A stretch of DNA of 64,000 nt from Epiperipatus broadwayi. Its lineage: Eukaryota; Onychophora; Udeonychophora; Euonychophora; Peripatidae. The DNA is taken from positions 1 through 64,000 of the forward strand of contig JAQFVV010006541.1 of NCBI GenBank assembly GCA_028023455.1. The letters run 5' to 3'. Each line of letters begins with the position of its first letter. Within the stretch, counting starts at the first letter, position 1. The position numbers and the translations under genes are program-made. Positions 35,805-47,671 of the stretch are shown in pieces. The notes below the pieces were generated by a model, which was not told the origin of the DNA, did no database searches, and worked only from the letters and a program-made list of their open reading frames with translations.

Positions 35805-38545
35805 ATGATCTTTCCTATCATTATAGAAACAAATCATAATAGAAGAGAGGATCCCATACCACTATATTGTTGATATAAACTAATAAAATAAACATGTTGG
35901 AGATAATGAGTTACAATTTTACTAAAGTATAAATTAGCAAGCAAGTGTATACATAAATAATAAGTTTAAATTTATTTTTTTTGTTAGTATTGATATTGAA
36001 TGATTATTCTTTGAGGAGAAAAGAGGATTGGATTAATAAGTATTAACTGTACTAATCAAACAATTAGTGTATAAAAATATTCAAAAATTCTTTATAAACA
36101 AACAAAAAATAATTTTAAATTATACTTCAAAATCTTTGTGTAAAACTGGACAAGAAGAATGTGAATACCTTATGGGTATTTTCTTTTATCAAAAGAACAA
36201 AAGAGATTTTTTGATGTCAACCATAAAATGCTGATCTCTTCAGATTATTTTCCAACTTTAATATCAATAAAAGCATTATGTTAAAATTTATTTTTAAAAA
36301 AAGACCAGTCATCATCATTTAGAATAAAGTTAATATGGCAATCTAAAGTTACAGGATAACAATTTTTTTTTGAGAAAACTTTCAATGATTTTCAATAAAG
36401 ATGAAGGTTGATGGGCTGATAAAATAATTTAGCAAGCTAATGTTAATCTTTTTGCACATTGTCAGATTTAATTATTCTCTCAGATGATATTTTGTATGAG
36501 TTTTGAATTTTTTATTTTAGTTTTAAGCTGTTATTCTATATTAGAACTCAATAAATTGAACTGCATTTGGTAATAATATACATTTGCAAGTGAAAAAAAG
36601 TTTTAAAAATTCATAGTTGATTTTTGGAAATATTAAAAAATGTCAACAACAATTGATAACTTTATGATTGAATTCAAGGCATATGTAAAATAACATCAGA
36701 AAATGAATAAAATCATTTTAAATTTAAATTTGTTTTCAAATGTGAATGAAACAGTAATAAACTTCGAAAAATATATCAAAGACTGCTTTAACCATCTATT
36801 TTTTTTAATTTCAAGCATCATTTAGACTGAAAATCAAGAAATTCACATTGCATCTTTTGCTCTCTGTTGAGAGATTTTGCTAACTATTTTTTTCAAACGT
36901 TAAAATTTATTTATTTTTTCTAACATTTTTATTTCCAAAAAAAATTGCTAAAAATGTCAGGATAATTGAAAAAGCAGGAATTTCAAAACCTTATAATCTC
37001 TAAAATGACAAGAAGTTATTGTATTCTTGGCAGTCTTCAACTTCACAATGACTGTGCAATATTACTTTGGGATTATATTATGAATGACTAAAAACTTGAT
37101 GTTTTGAGAAATTTACCATTATTTTTGCATAATAATTGTATGATAATTATTATGAATCAAATATATATATATATATTATTAAATATTTATTTTCTACAGA
37201 AGTGTTATATATTTAAATATAAAATAGTATATTTTTCTGAGTAACATTATTATGGAAATTATGGTGGTAAATATGATCTGTTTAGAAAATATTGGACCTA
37301 TCAGACTCTTAGAAAATATAGCAATAACATTAAAGTTGCTAAAAAAATAAATTTTTAAACCATAAATTGATATATTTTTTAGATATTTTTAATTATTTTG
37401 ACATATTTTAAAAACAAATGTCAAAGAAGATTTCATTCATTTTGCAATGTCAATCTGTTTCTCTTAAAGTTGAATAATAAAACAGCACATTGTTTTGATT
37501 CAAATATCATTTTTAAAATAATTCTAAAAATCAAATGTGATTTTTTTAGAATTTATTTAGCAAGAAGATCTATCAAATAAAGTCAAATTTATTATATTCT
37601 GATATATAATGGTCTAATATAGAAATGAAAGTTGAAAGCATATATCAAGTGAGAACAAAGTAAACTGTTAGAGTACAGGAGGTTAAAATATTAAAATTGT
37701 TTCATAATTTTTGAAATATATCCAAATATTTTTAAAAAGTGATGGCAATGATGTATTAATCACAACTTTCATAAGGTAGGCTGATCAGACATCATAATTT
37801 TTTTTTTGTTAACATTATACTAGACATTATTACCTTCTATTTTATAATATAAACTACATAATATAAAACCAGCATAAAATATGTATACCTTTCATTTTTA
37901 ATAATTATTGCACAAATATTGGGTAAAAATAATCATGAATCTTTAATAAACTTCACAAAAAATAATGGTTTTACATATTCTAAAAATATTTTTGAAATAA
38001 TCTCACAAGTATTGTGAATGCCGATTACAAAAAAAAGATCTCAGTCAAAGAGAAGAAATCAGTACTTTAAACTCTTTTACTATTCTACTCTTCAATTTCA
38101 TTGGCCATTTAAAAAAAAATTTAATTTAAAAAATAATATTTTAAAACAAGACAATATTTACATTTAAAATAAAAACAATGAAATATATCAATAAATGGCT
38201 CTAAAGCAATATTTATTAAAAAGTAACTACATTATTTTTTTACATTTTTCTGACTGAATGTCTCTGGTTGATTTTCTCTATAGTTAAATTTACCACCAAA
38301 TAAAAATTGTGTGATTTATTATTAAAAATAGATTTTTAGCAGAGAGTTAAGCATTTTTTATTATTAGTAATTGCTGTATAGAAAATTTGAAATTACACAA
38401 GGTTCAGTCTTTTCTTAGCTGATAATAGATGTAAGTAGAGTACTGCTTCACATTCAGTTTGTTAACTTAAATAAATCAATGATATAATATAAAATATCTT
38501 TATATAGCAGCAATAATATATATAATAATAATCACATACAAAAAA
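35805..38545. other. AT-rich DNA, nothing recognised
   Basis: No gene, repeat family or RNA could be supported. Confidence 0.45.
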
Positions 38546-38548
38546 CAC

Positions 38549-38673
38549 TTTTTGGCAAGTATTAATTTTTGCCCTTATCAATGTGCTTTAACTAATTTAC
38601 AATTGTGATCTACATGGAATTGTAAATTAGTTAAAGCACATTGAAAAGGGCGAAAATTAATACTTTCCAAAAA
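38549..38673. repeat. Compact foldback hairpin
   Basis: Arms 38549-38605 and 38617-38673 are near-perfect reverse complements (57 nt, core TGTGCTTTAACTAATTTACA) around an 11-bp spacer. No coding content. An (AT)n tract begins 9 bp downstream. It resembles a small MITE or foldback repeat. Confidence 0.8.
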
Positions 38674-38680
38674 TAGATTT

Positions 38681-38681
<1 letters not shown>

Positions 38682-38741
<60 letters not shown>
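38682..38741. repeat. (AT)n microsatellite
   Basis: About 60 bp of alternating TA directly after the foldback hairpin. Confidence 0.95.
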
Positions 38742-38743
<2 letters not shown>

Positions 38744-38744
38744 A

Positions 38745-40435
38745 AGCAGTCAATCTTAGCTTAAGATTGTGCTTCATGTTTCTACCTACTAGCCTATAAT
38801 TAAATCCTATATCTTATCCTGCTCCTTTTGTCATGTATATATATAGGTTATGTATATATTTGAAATGCACACCTAAATTTATCAATTTTAACTTTCAATA
38901 ACATTTTATTATTGATTTTATGATTATTAATTCTATTATTAATTATTAGTTCTTTTTTATTAAAGTATCATAGGTGCGACTCAAATATATATACATAGGA
39001 GCAAAACTTACTAACAAAATATTGATTTTTAAATATTTTATCATGTGTCATTTTTAGCTTTTTCTTTTTAAATTGCTTGTTTTGTTTTTTTTTTATTATT
39101 AAACTATTGTAAAATCCAATATGTAAGATGCTACAGTACTTGTCTAAAGATAATTAAAGGGGTTGGAAGCACTATTGTTTTAATCTGGGGTAGGTATTTT
39201 TTAATTAAAGTTTTACTTAAAATGGAATTAAGATTAAAGACACTTTTGTTAAAAACATGTTGTCAAATCTATTTCTAATCTGGAAATAGATTTGAATTTA
39301 TTTTTGGACATTATCTTACTGTTGCATCTTCAAAAACAACCAATAAAGAAAAAGTATAAAATGACTGAATTTTGAGTCACAGATTAGATTAGCTACTATT
39401 GAGATAACTGATTGTAAGCCTGTTACACGTCGCTTAAAACTTAAAATGATGTAGTAATAAATCCACCATGCTTCTGGGCTCTATGGGTCATCATCATCCA
39501 TGGCCGTACCATTCTTCTGCCCAAGAGAAGTAAAAACCCATCCTTAGAACTTCAGTGTGCTAATAGAAGCTTGTTGCCACAGGAGAACATGCAATATTTT
39601 AAATTGGACTCTTAAAATTGCAAGGTAACTTTTATGCTACTATTGAAAATGAATCTAGTCTCACTAATCTCAAATCCTGCTATCAAGATTCTAATGTATT
39701 GTTCAATTTTCTATCTTTTAAATTAATATGTTTTTTTTATATAAATAACATGTAATTGGCTCTTAAATAATTTATATAAATTTAATTCTCTCTCATATGC
39801 TTTTAACTTTCTTTAACTTTGGTGCGGTCATTTATTTATATGTATTTATTATTTGATTTATATATCTGCTTGCTTATTATTATGCCAATTCCCAGCAACC
39901 TAGCGAACTTAATTTCTAAAATCCTTTTTGTCTTTCAATTAAATCTCCATTATTAAGTTTTTATTAACGTCCCCTTTAAATATATATATATATATAATGC
40001 ATTATAAATTAATATGTTCACCAGTTTGTTTTTACGAACCAACATTTTATGTTGGTTTATTATAAAAATATATTTGTTTAACTCTGGATTTTCTACCCGG
40101 GGTAAATCCAGAACTTAAGCTAATTAATGCTTTAAAATCTTTTAAAATGTTGTTTTTTATTAAATTCTGAAAGAGTGACCCATTAATTATTTTCTATATA
40201 ACTGCTTTTTTTATTTACTCTTAAAATATACTTATATATTCCAGTTGTTGTAAAATCAAGAAAGGTGGGATTGATTTATTTTAAATAGCAGAAAAAGGGA
40301 TGGGGGTAAATCTTCATGTTTCTTTTACTAAATAAAATCTGAACATATTAGGGAAATTTTAATATTTTACTATTTTAGCTATTAAGTAAATCTTAATGTT
40401 TCTTTTACTAGATAAAATCTTATTGTATATTTATT
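38745..40435. other. Unrecognised sequence
   Basis: AT-rich with a less AT-rich patch at 39440-39600. No domain or family was recognised. Confidence 0.35.
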
Positions 40436-40440
40436 TAGGA

Positions 40441-40448
40441 AAATCTAA

Positions 40449-40486
<38 letters not shown>

Positions 40487-40490
40487 TTAG

Positions 40491-40494
<4 letters not shown>
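40441..40494. repeat. Perfect palindrome centred on (AT)n
   Basis: AAATCTAAATTTATAT is followed by (AT)n and then the exact reverse complement, 54 bp in all. A second (AT)n tract follows to 40521. Confidence 0.85.
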
Positions 40495-40527
<33 letters not shown>

Positions 40528-40735
40528 CTGCATGGCATATTATTTGTCTAAATTATAGTATTTAAACAAGGGTCATTTATTTTAAAGCAGTAAAACTTAT
40601 TCAATGTTGTTAGCGACATGTATCATTACTGCATTTCTGACATTTAGCCTTATCTTCCTGTTTATATATATGTGCTTCTAGTCTTAATCTGGGGGTTGTG
40701 ACAAGTTCAACCCCATAGATTCCTTTTCATGTCTT

Positions 40736-40861
40736 CATATAAAAATGCCTCTGGCGGTGATCCCTAAGTCTGACACATGTTATGCCCATCCATTTCTTCG
40801 TATAAAAAGACCTCTAGTGGTGATCCCTAAGTATGGCACACACTATGCCCATCTATGTCAT
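40736..40861 (+). repeat. Tandem duplication, 63-bp unit
   Basis: Two copies (40736-40798, 40799-40861) of a unit starting with a TATAAAAA-like motif and containing CTCTGGCGGTGATCCCTAAG and CACATGTTATGCCCATC. They differ at several bases. No wider array. Confidence 0.75.
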
Positions 40862-41704
40862 CTTTCGTCCAGAAGCATGACTTTTCCTGTTATTTCTTGG
40901 TTATAATGTCAGCACCGCAAACTTCTTGTATATTTATTTCTTTTGCATCATGACCCAGTTTTAATGCTCTAATATTAAAATTATGCTTTGCTTAATATAT
41001 ATATATATATATATATACATGCCAATTACTTCTATTTTATTAATTAAGTTTATTTCAGTCTTATACAATTCCACCATCGTAACTTATTTCTATATTTAAG
41101 AGTATATATATGCCTTGGGAAAAATAAAGTGTTCGTCTTACTATTGTTAAAATAATTTTTCATTAAATATTTTGTCATAGATTCAAATATAATCAAATGT
41201 TTTTAAATGTATTTTATTTATTATCATGACCGTAATGGTGTGAAAATAATTTATCTTATATCTGTAATGAATCCCAGAATGCTCCCTGAAATAATGCTAG
41301 TCATCATGTTTCAGAACCGTAATCCAAAGCGTTGAGAGCAATTTTATGTAACTTCTTTCTAATATTCGATTGGCATCTTAATATTGGACCCACCAAAGAT
41401 GTGTGCTTATTTGTAATATATTATTTAGCTAATAAAGAGCATATGAGAAATAATAGCATGAATGACACTATGTAATCCTCTATCACTTGGTAGACTGCTT
41501 GCTCATTCATGCACACCCTAATGTATATAATTAATTTATAAATGTATAATAATTTGTCAGTATATTAAACCATATTCTTATTGTCTAACTTATATATTAT
41601 TTTAATAGAGTCATAGTTAATAGATGTCTCATTGTTTTGCTCAGCTTTGCTAGTTGGCTGGATTAAAATTAATTCTCTTGTGCCATCATTACTATGTTAT
41701 TCAT

Positions 41705-41830
41705 TAGGTGTTAGATCTGTGGCTTAGAGAGTGGGTTCGAATTCAGGCTGGTCCCTGACCTAAATCTCGGGCTTGACTGGGTTTGAAGTACATTTTGTGA
41801 GTTCCAGTTCATGTTAGATGGATAAACATG
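41705..41830 (+). repeat. Possible tRNA-derived SINE fragment
   Basis: GTGGCTTAGAGAGTGGGTTCG followed by AATTC contains a B-box-like GGGTTCGAATTC. The patch is less AT-rich than its surroundings and ends near an (AT)n tract. No second copy is seen in the window. Confidence 0.3.
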
Positions 41831-43284
41831 TTTTGACTGACACATATATATATATATATATATATTATTGTTGCTATGTAAAGATATTTTATATTATATC
41901 ATTGATTTATTTAAATATATGTAAAAGCAGCATAATGAGTTAAATTTCTTTCCATTTTTGATAATTTGTTCATTGCATTGCAATTGCACACTGATATTAT
42001 TTTAGTAATAATCATTAAGTCTTTTTTTAACTGACTAGCATTTTGTTTTTAGACAAAGTTTGTTTATATTTCAGATTTCATTTGTGCACATAGATAGTAA
42101 GTATAATCAGGGAAACTGCTAAATTTTATTTTATGTAGACTTAGAACAATTTAATGGAGACTTATCACATTATGCATTCAAGAATATAATGTGCATTTTC
42201 ATTTTGTTTGAAAGCTTATTCTTATATTTCAAATATATTTTCATTTAGTTTAATAATATTTTTATTAATTATTTAGTGTATTAAAGTTTTGTTATAGAGA
42301 TAATACTATTATAAGATAAAAAAACAAAATAAAGGTTTAAACAAAAGTTTGATTTCACTTGTCATAATTTATTTTGTATGTTCATTTACTAACTTTTAAA
42401 ATATTAACTATTATAAAAAATAATTTATTGTCTATAAATAAAATTTAAGCTGAGAATTAAACATAACATTTTAAATATCATCTTCCTTTATACTTAATCT
42501 TCAGTGAAAATGTGTAAATTTAACTTCTTTATATTATATGCATATATTTTTCTCTTTTAACTTTTGCAGTAGTAGTAAATAATATCAGAAGTTGCTAGCA
42601 TAGAAAATTTACTTCTTTCATATGTTATTTAAAATAAAATTTAATATACAATGGGTTGCTTTTGATATTTACTCTATACAAAATATGATTTCATGCGTTT
42701 AAGGCTAATTTTTTTATACGTAAAAATATGTTACAGATGTTAAACAATTATTACTTGACATTTTAACAAATACAATAATTTCCAACTTTTTTATTTTGTC
42801 TTTTATCAAATATTTTATATTTAAAAAGCACTAAAGAAATAGGTCAAGTTTCAAAATAGACACTTCATGACTAGTTGACTCAACTAAAAAAAGTAGCTGT
42901 TAAAATGTCCTGCAATAGTAGAGAGATAGCTTCTGATGTTTCAAGGTCCATGGATTATGGTCATCTGGCACTTTGGACATTCAAATTTCTTATGACTTCC
43001 TGATCAAGAAAGCCATTTGATCGTAGTATTATTATAGGCCAATCATAAAACAATACATAGGATACATTTCTCAGTATGAATGATATTTACCATACAGTCT
43101 GAGATGTTTAAACATCTTTTTTATATACAAATCTAATAATTTAATTTTTATTGCGAAAATCAATTTTTTCTATATAGAATTAAATCATTTTACATAAGAT
43201 TTGAGCCATTTGACATATATTTACTATAAATTGTTACAAACCTTCAACTTTTATTGTAAAATTTTGTATAAATTAACAATTCGT

Positions 43285-43295
43285 GGGGGGGGGGG
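43285..43295 (+). repeat. Poly-G run
   Basis: Eleven consecutive G in very AT-rich DNA. Confidence 0.9.
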
Positions 43296-44572
43296 TCGAA
43301 GTAATCATTTTTTTTTATAATTTCACTGTTTTTTTTTTTTTTATAAATTTGTTTATTGGATATAAAATCCTAAGCTTTATTTAATTACAACTTGCTATTT
43401 GAAGCACAGATATATTTTATATAAATATTGTGAATGAATGTATTATTCTAAAACAGATGTTATGAGATATCCATAAAAGAATATATGCTAATTAGTATCT
43501 GTACAATGTTTTATAAAATTAATTACAAGTTATTAGCACGATGTAAAGGACAATCATGTTTTATTTTATTTCTAGGTAATTTAAAGCTTTTAATATATAT
43601 TTGTAAAAGCAAAAAAAAAAAAAAACGAAAGTACTTCAAATTATTTATTAAATAAGCCTAAGATGTTAATATAATTGTATTACTGTTGCAAATAAGTCAA
43701 GTTTCATGTTTACCGTCTAGTTGAACAATACATTTTAATACAATAAAAGAATAGTTGATTTAAAACTAAAGATTTTTTAACAGAAAAAAGTAATTGTTGG
43801 AGTAATAATAGTAATAGTAATAATAGTAAGTTTAGTTAACAAAACACTATAATCTTAAAGACAACAGAGGTTAATGTAAATAGAATAAATTCCATACAAA
43901 GACTCTATGCTATTAAAAATTAGATAGAGTAAGTTAATCATTATATAATTATGTTTGCAGAAACTAAATAATCAATTAATGCTATTACAAATTCATATTT
44001 TTTTAAAAAAAAGTTTGAATATTTTCTTATGTGACAATCTGACATAGTTGCAGCAGGAATAAGTATACTTGTAAGCCATAAATTCTTTTTCAAATCCTTT
44101 AAAAGTCTATATATAAATAAAAATAAGTGCATTCCCGCCTTCCATACTGTTTTCACTGGTAATATAATTGTATTATATTTATATCTCAAAATCTCATTAA
44201 TACATAACACTATTAATAAATTAGCTTAACGTTCAATACTAACTCTTATCTAATCATTCTTTTAGAGGACTTTACTATTTCATAAATCTCAGTAGAAAAC
44301 ACAACCATGTAGAGAAATTTTTTTTGAGTAAATCTATATTCGTTTCATAAAAAAAAAAACATTTACCACTTATTTATTTTCCACACATTGATTTTCATAT
44401 AAAACTCTTTCTTTTATCTAAATATTTGAAACCAGGCACTCTTCACAAATCTGGGAGCTTAATTGTAAGTATAGAGGATTTGAACTCCGATTTTCAAGCA
44501 CCCTTCAACTATCCACACTATCTCATACAACTGATACACATGACCACACACATGTAGAAAAGATTAATAATC

Positions 44573-44599
44573 ACCAATATACAGCACTCATCAGTTGGT
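44573..44599 (-). ncRNA. Hammerhead of family A with 17-nt internal deletion
   Basis: Minus strand ACCAACTGATGAGTGCTG then TATATTGGT. Compared with the intact copy in the other arm, the 3' strand of stem II, the GAAA box and most of stem III are missing, while flanks are unchanged. It cannot fold as a hammerhead. Confidence 0.6.
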
Positions 44600-44858
44600 C
44601 CAGACTATCATCTCTCACACATATATATAATCAATGCTCAGTTTATATTAAGATAGCAAATCTTCATACTTTAATGGACAGGCTTCAATCCTACAACCTC
44701 CAACTTTTCAGCCAGCCATATCATTGAAAATCTGATGATGAAAACTCAAATCCCATGCTGATGCTAATATTATTGCCTGTCCATTAAAGTATGAAGATTT
44801 TCTATATTAATATAAACTGAGCATTGATTATATATATGTGTGAGAGATGATAGTCTGG

Positions 44859-44902
44859 ACCAACTGATGAGTGCTGGTTTAGCACGAAATGCGTATATTG
44901 GT
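44859..44902 (+). ncRNA. Hammerhead ribozyme, type I, family A (well formed)
   Basis: Stem I: ACCAA (44859-44863) pairs with TTGGT (44898-44902). The core is CTGATGA (44864-44870). Stem II is GTGC/GCAC with a 7-nt loop, followed by GAAA (44886-44889). Stem III is ATGC/GTAT with no loop (one G-U pair), which implies a dimeric or minimal form, with the predicted cut after A44897. Every conserved core residue is present. It would process transcripts of the element on the plus strand. The tRNA-like module begins about 28 bp downstream. Confidence 0.82.
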
Positions 44903-44929
44903 GATTATTAATCTTTTCTACATGTGTGT

Positions 44930-45002
44930 GGTCATGTGTATCAGTTGTATGAGATATTGTGGATAGTTGAAGGGTGCTTGAAAATCTGAGTTCAAATCCT
45001 CT
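44930..45002 (+). repeat. tRNA-like module (family A), best copy
   Basis: GGTCATGTGTATCAGTTGTA looks like a D-arm/A-box region (compare TAGCTCAGTTGG). GAGTTCAAATCC about 45 bp later resembles a B box. Several other copies occur in the window. The anticodon arm is not recognisable, so it is tRNA-derived at most and could serve as an internal Pol III promoter. Confidence 0.58.
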
Positions 45003-45009
45003 ATACTTT

Positions 45010-45680
45010 CTTTTATCTGTAAATTTCTCTGAATATCTTATACTTAATGGGTAACTTACAATTGACTTTCTTAATCAACCATTACTTCCTCCCAATAATA
45101 CTTTAAGATTTATTTTTAAAACCTGTACTCCAGAGGCAGTAATCTCAGATATCTGTATTTACTTTAAAAAATAAATATTCTTTCCCTAGATCCAGTGAAA
45201 GCTTGATTCACATTTTCTATTGTAATTACATCTATAATTATATTTTACATTTGAATAAATAAGTCTTCTACAGTACTTGTTACGGATGATGCCCATACTG
45301 ATGTTATAAATATCTCATGTGTATCTTTCTTAAACAAGAATACAAAAATGTCAACTTTAATTGGCAGATTATGTATCCATCAAAAATAGCCAAATTATTC
45401 TTACCACAACAGCACCATGGTTGGTCGAGATTGCAAAGACATAAAAATAAATACCATCTTCTATAATCAAAAATGATCAAATTGTTATGATAAAATTTAT
45501 TACCACACATATTCTTCCATTTTAAAACCAAACTTCACACTTCAAAAAATGTAGTTATTTCTCACTTTATGCTTGGTTTAAATACTGAAAACTATGAAAT
45601 ATTTTAATAATATAGCATTCATGTGGGGCTCATGCAATACTCAAATATTTATCAATTTCATTTTATCATTTTACAACTCC
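45010..45680. other. AT-rich DNA, nothing recognised
   Basis: No supportable feature. The 75-codon frame at 45304-45531 has no recognisable domain. Confidence 0.35.
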
Positions 45681-45686
45681 CATTAG

Positions 45687-46405
45687 TAAATAATATTTAT
45701 TTTACAAAGCACAAACAGTATTGAAATTAAATTGAAAGACTGCAAACTTCTCGCGATTATTACTATTCAACAGCCAATCAGATCGTAAACACAAGACAAA
45801 GAATTTAACAAGAAGAGGGTGGTCCACCCTCCTCTTTACTTGTCTTTCTATATATCAAAGCCAGTCTGAAGTATTTAGATCTTAAAGCATGAAGCTTTAA
45901 ATATCTTCACATTTAACTCACTGAGTCTATATTACAAACATACAGTTACGATTTACTACGCAGTAGTTTTTAGATGCTATAACTTGCAGTAACATATGTA
46001 AATAATATTTATTTTACAAAGCGCAAACAGTATTGAAATTAAATTGAGAGATTTGATTGGCTGTTGAATAGTAATAAGCATGAGAGGTTTGCAGTCTCTC
46101 AAATTAATTTCAATACTGTTTGCGCTTTATAAAATAAATATTATTTACATACGTTACTACAAGTTATAACATCTAAAAACTACTGCATAGTAAATCATAG
46201 GATTTCACACTCTATGTTTCTAATATAGAATCAGTGACTTAAATGTGAAGATATTTAAAGCTTCACACTTTAAGATCTAAATACTTCAGACTGGCTTGGA
46301 TATATAGAAAGACAAATAAAGAGGAGGGTGGACTGCCCTCTTCTTGTTAAATTCTCTGTCTTGTGTTTACAATAAGCACGAGAGGTTTGCAGTCTCTCAA
46401 TTTAA
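45687..46405. repeat. Long foldback with CCAAT- and TATA-like elements
   Basis: Arms at about 45780-46050 and 46098-46375 are imperfect reverse complements. The outer left segment (45687-45780) is repeated inverted at the centre, and a partial third copy (GCACGAGAGGTTTGCAGTC) marks the right end. Each arm contains AGAGGGTGG with TCCACCCTCCTCTTTA, then CTATATATCAAAGCCAGTC; the left end has CAGCCAATCAGATCG. That looks like a Pol II promoter (CCAAT box, TATA box) in head-to-head copies. No coding capacity; family unknown. Confidence 0.7.
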
Positions 46406-46476
46406 CTCCCATTGTAGTAAATCTTCTTTCCCATCCTTATGTTCAGTTTCTATAACATCTCTTTTTTTTTTAAAAT

Positions 46477-46790
46477 ATGAGCCTCTCAATTTTTAATAAT
46501 TTGAGACCCATGTCAATGATTTATACATTACTCAAGATGGTAAAATCCATTATAAAAGACATAATTCAACCTATACTTCTTCCATTAATCTTTTCTTTCC
46601 AATTTGCTAAAAAAATATCACCAACTTTCTCTGCAATCACTCTATTTAAGATTATAATTGATCACATAAGACATTCTAGAAAAGAAAGGCAAATATCTGT
46701 GAAATTAGCCATTGTGGCTGCATTTGACTCCATTCTCATGATTGACCTATTACACATGCTGAAAAAATGCAAAGTTCCTTTACCAATAAT
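46477..46790 (+). pseudogene. Jockey-type LINE reverse transcriptase, N-terminal fragment
   Basis: The open frame reads LRPMSMIYTLLKMVKSIIKD, then SFQFAKKISPTFSAITL, then SVKLAIVAAFDSILMIDLLH. This follows RT motifs 1, 2a and A of Jockey-superfamily LINEs (usual forms YRPISLLS, QHGFRPGRST, DISKAFD); the motif A aspartate region is altered to AAFD. An (AT)n palindrome interrupts the gene at 46768-46833. Confidence 0.68.
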
Positions 46791-46833
46791 ATATATATAT
46801 ATATATATATATTATTGGTAAAGGAACTTTGCA
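46768..46833. repeat. Perfect 66-bp palindrome centred on (AT)n, inside a LINE RT
   Basis: TGCAAAGTTCCTTTACCAAT, then ATATAT..., then its exact reverse complement. The left arm is part of the RT coding sequence (KCKVPLP), so the right arm is an inverted copy of coding DNA. More (AT)n follows to about 46895. Confidence 0.9.
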
Positions 46834-47275
46834 TATACATATATATCTATATATATATATATATATATTATTATATATATATATATATATATATAAAGAA
46901 TAAATATGAGACAATAATATCTGGATTCTCTTTTACTCCAAACTCTAATTCTTACATGGATTTAAATCCAGAAAGCTATTTTTATAGATGTAAGAATGTG
47001 AAAAATATCGTATTTTTTAATATTCTGCAAAGATTATTTTAAACTTTTCCATGTAAACAGAGATCATCTTTAACTTTTGATGCTACTAAAAAATTACTAA
47101 TTCAGTAAATTCCAGAAAAGAGCTATTATACACTTTTGAGAAAACTTGTTTAGGTTCAGGAACTGTCAATTAGTAGCAATTGTTAATTTCTTGATAACAG
47201 TGATATCTGTTTGCATGGGTATTACCTCCTCATTTCTATTTATTATAATAACAATCCATTAAAATATTTAATTCA

Positions 47276-47309
<34 letters not shown>

Positions 47310-47329
47310 CAGTATATATATGTCAACGT

Positions 47330-47621
47330 ACTGATTATTAGACAAATATATAATGCATTGAATTGTAAAACATCAAACTTCAATCGATATCAGTCTATCC
47401 CTCAGGGATCTTCTTCCCTCATCTCACTTATCTTTATATCTTATATTAAACCACTAGTTAAAAAAAACATTCCTATCCTAACCAAAACTATTAATAATAT
47501 AGCTTATGTAGATGATTTGATTCTTATTCTACCATCCAAAAAACATCTACCCAAGCTCCTAAACATACTTGAACAATATACAAGAAAATATCTCAAATTT
47601 AAAGATAACAAGTTTTCTTAA
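47330..47621 (+). pseudogene. Jockey-type LINE reverse transcriptase, palm fragment
   Basis: ALNCKTSNFNRYQSIPQGSS covers motif B (usual form GVPQGS), and about 35 residues later NNIAYVDDLILILPSKKH gives motif C with both aspartates. It then reads LNILEQYTRKYLKF. It continues the fragment at 46477, separated by decayed sequence with (AT)n and (CA)n tracts. The frame ends at 47621. Confidence 0.75.
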
Positions 47622-47671
47622 ACCACAAATCATCATATAATTATTACTCCTTATGCTTACACAAGCTGTTA

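Larger units (their letters stand above)
40870..44460. other. AT-rich DNA, mostly unrecognised
   Basis: The only marks are (AT)n tracts near 40996 and 41844, a possible B box at 41733 and a G run at 43285. The short open frames here lack protein character. Confidence 0.4.
44468..45008. mobile_element. Foldback element of hammerhead family A with tRNA-like modules
   Basis: Left arm 44468-44683 is nearly the reverse complement of right arm 44775-45008, around a 91-bp spacer. Each arm carries, reading outward, GAGAGATGATAGTCTGGACC, a hammerhead, and a tRNA-like module ending GAGTTCAAATCC. The right-arm ribozyme is intact and the left one has a 17-nt deletion. There is no coding capacity. Hammerhead plus Pol III-like promoter in one short repeat recalls the schistosome hammerhead SINE, while head-to-head arms recall PLE terminal repeats. 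Confidence 0.75.

Noticed and set aside
38549-38673. Hammerhead in the compact hairpin (TTGATAAGGGC...AAAA)
   Set aside because: No stem II loop and no GAAA junction in either arm.
46767-47042. Open frame coding a long IYIYIY peptide (also at 48774-48962 and 54316-54582)
   Set aside because: The peptide is a translation of (AT)n microsatellite; only the flanking RT sequence is meaningful.
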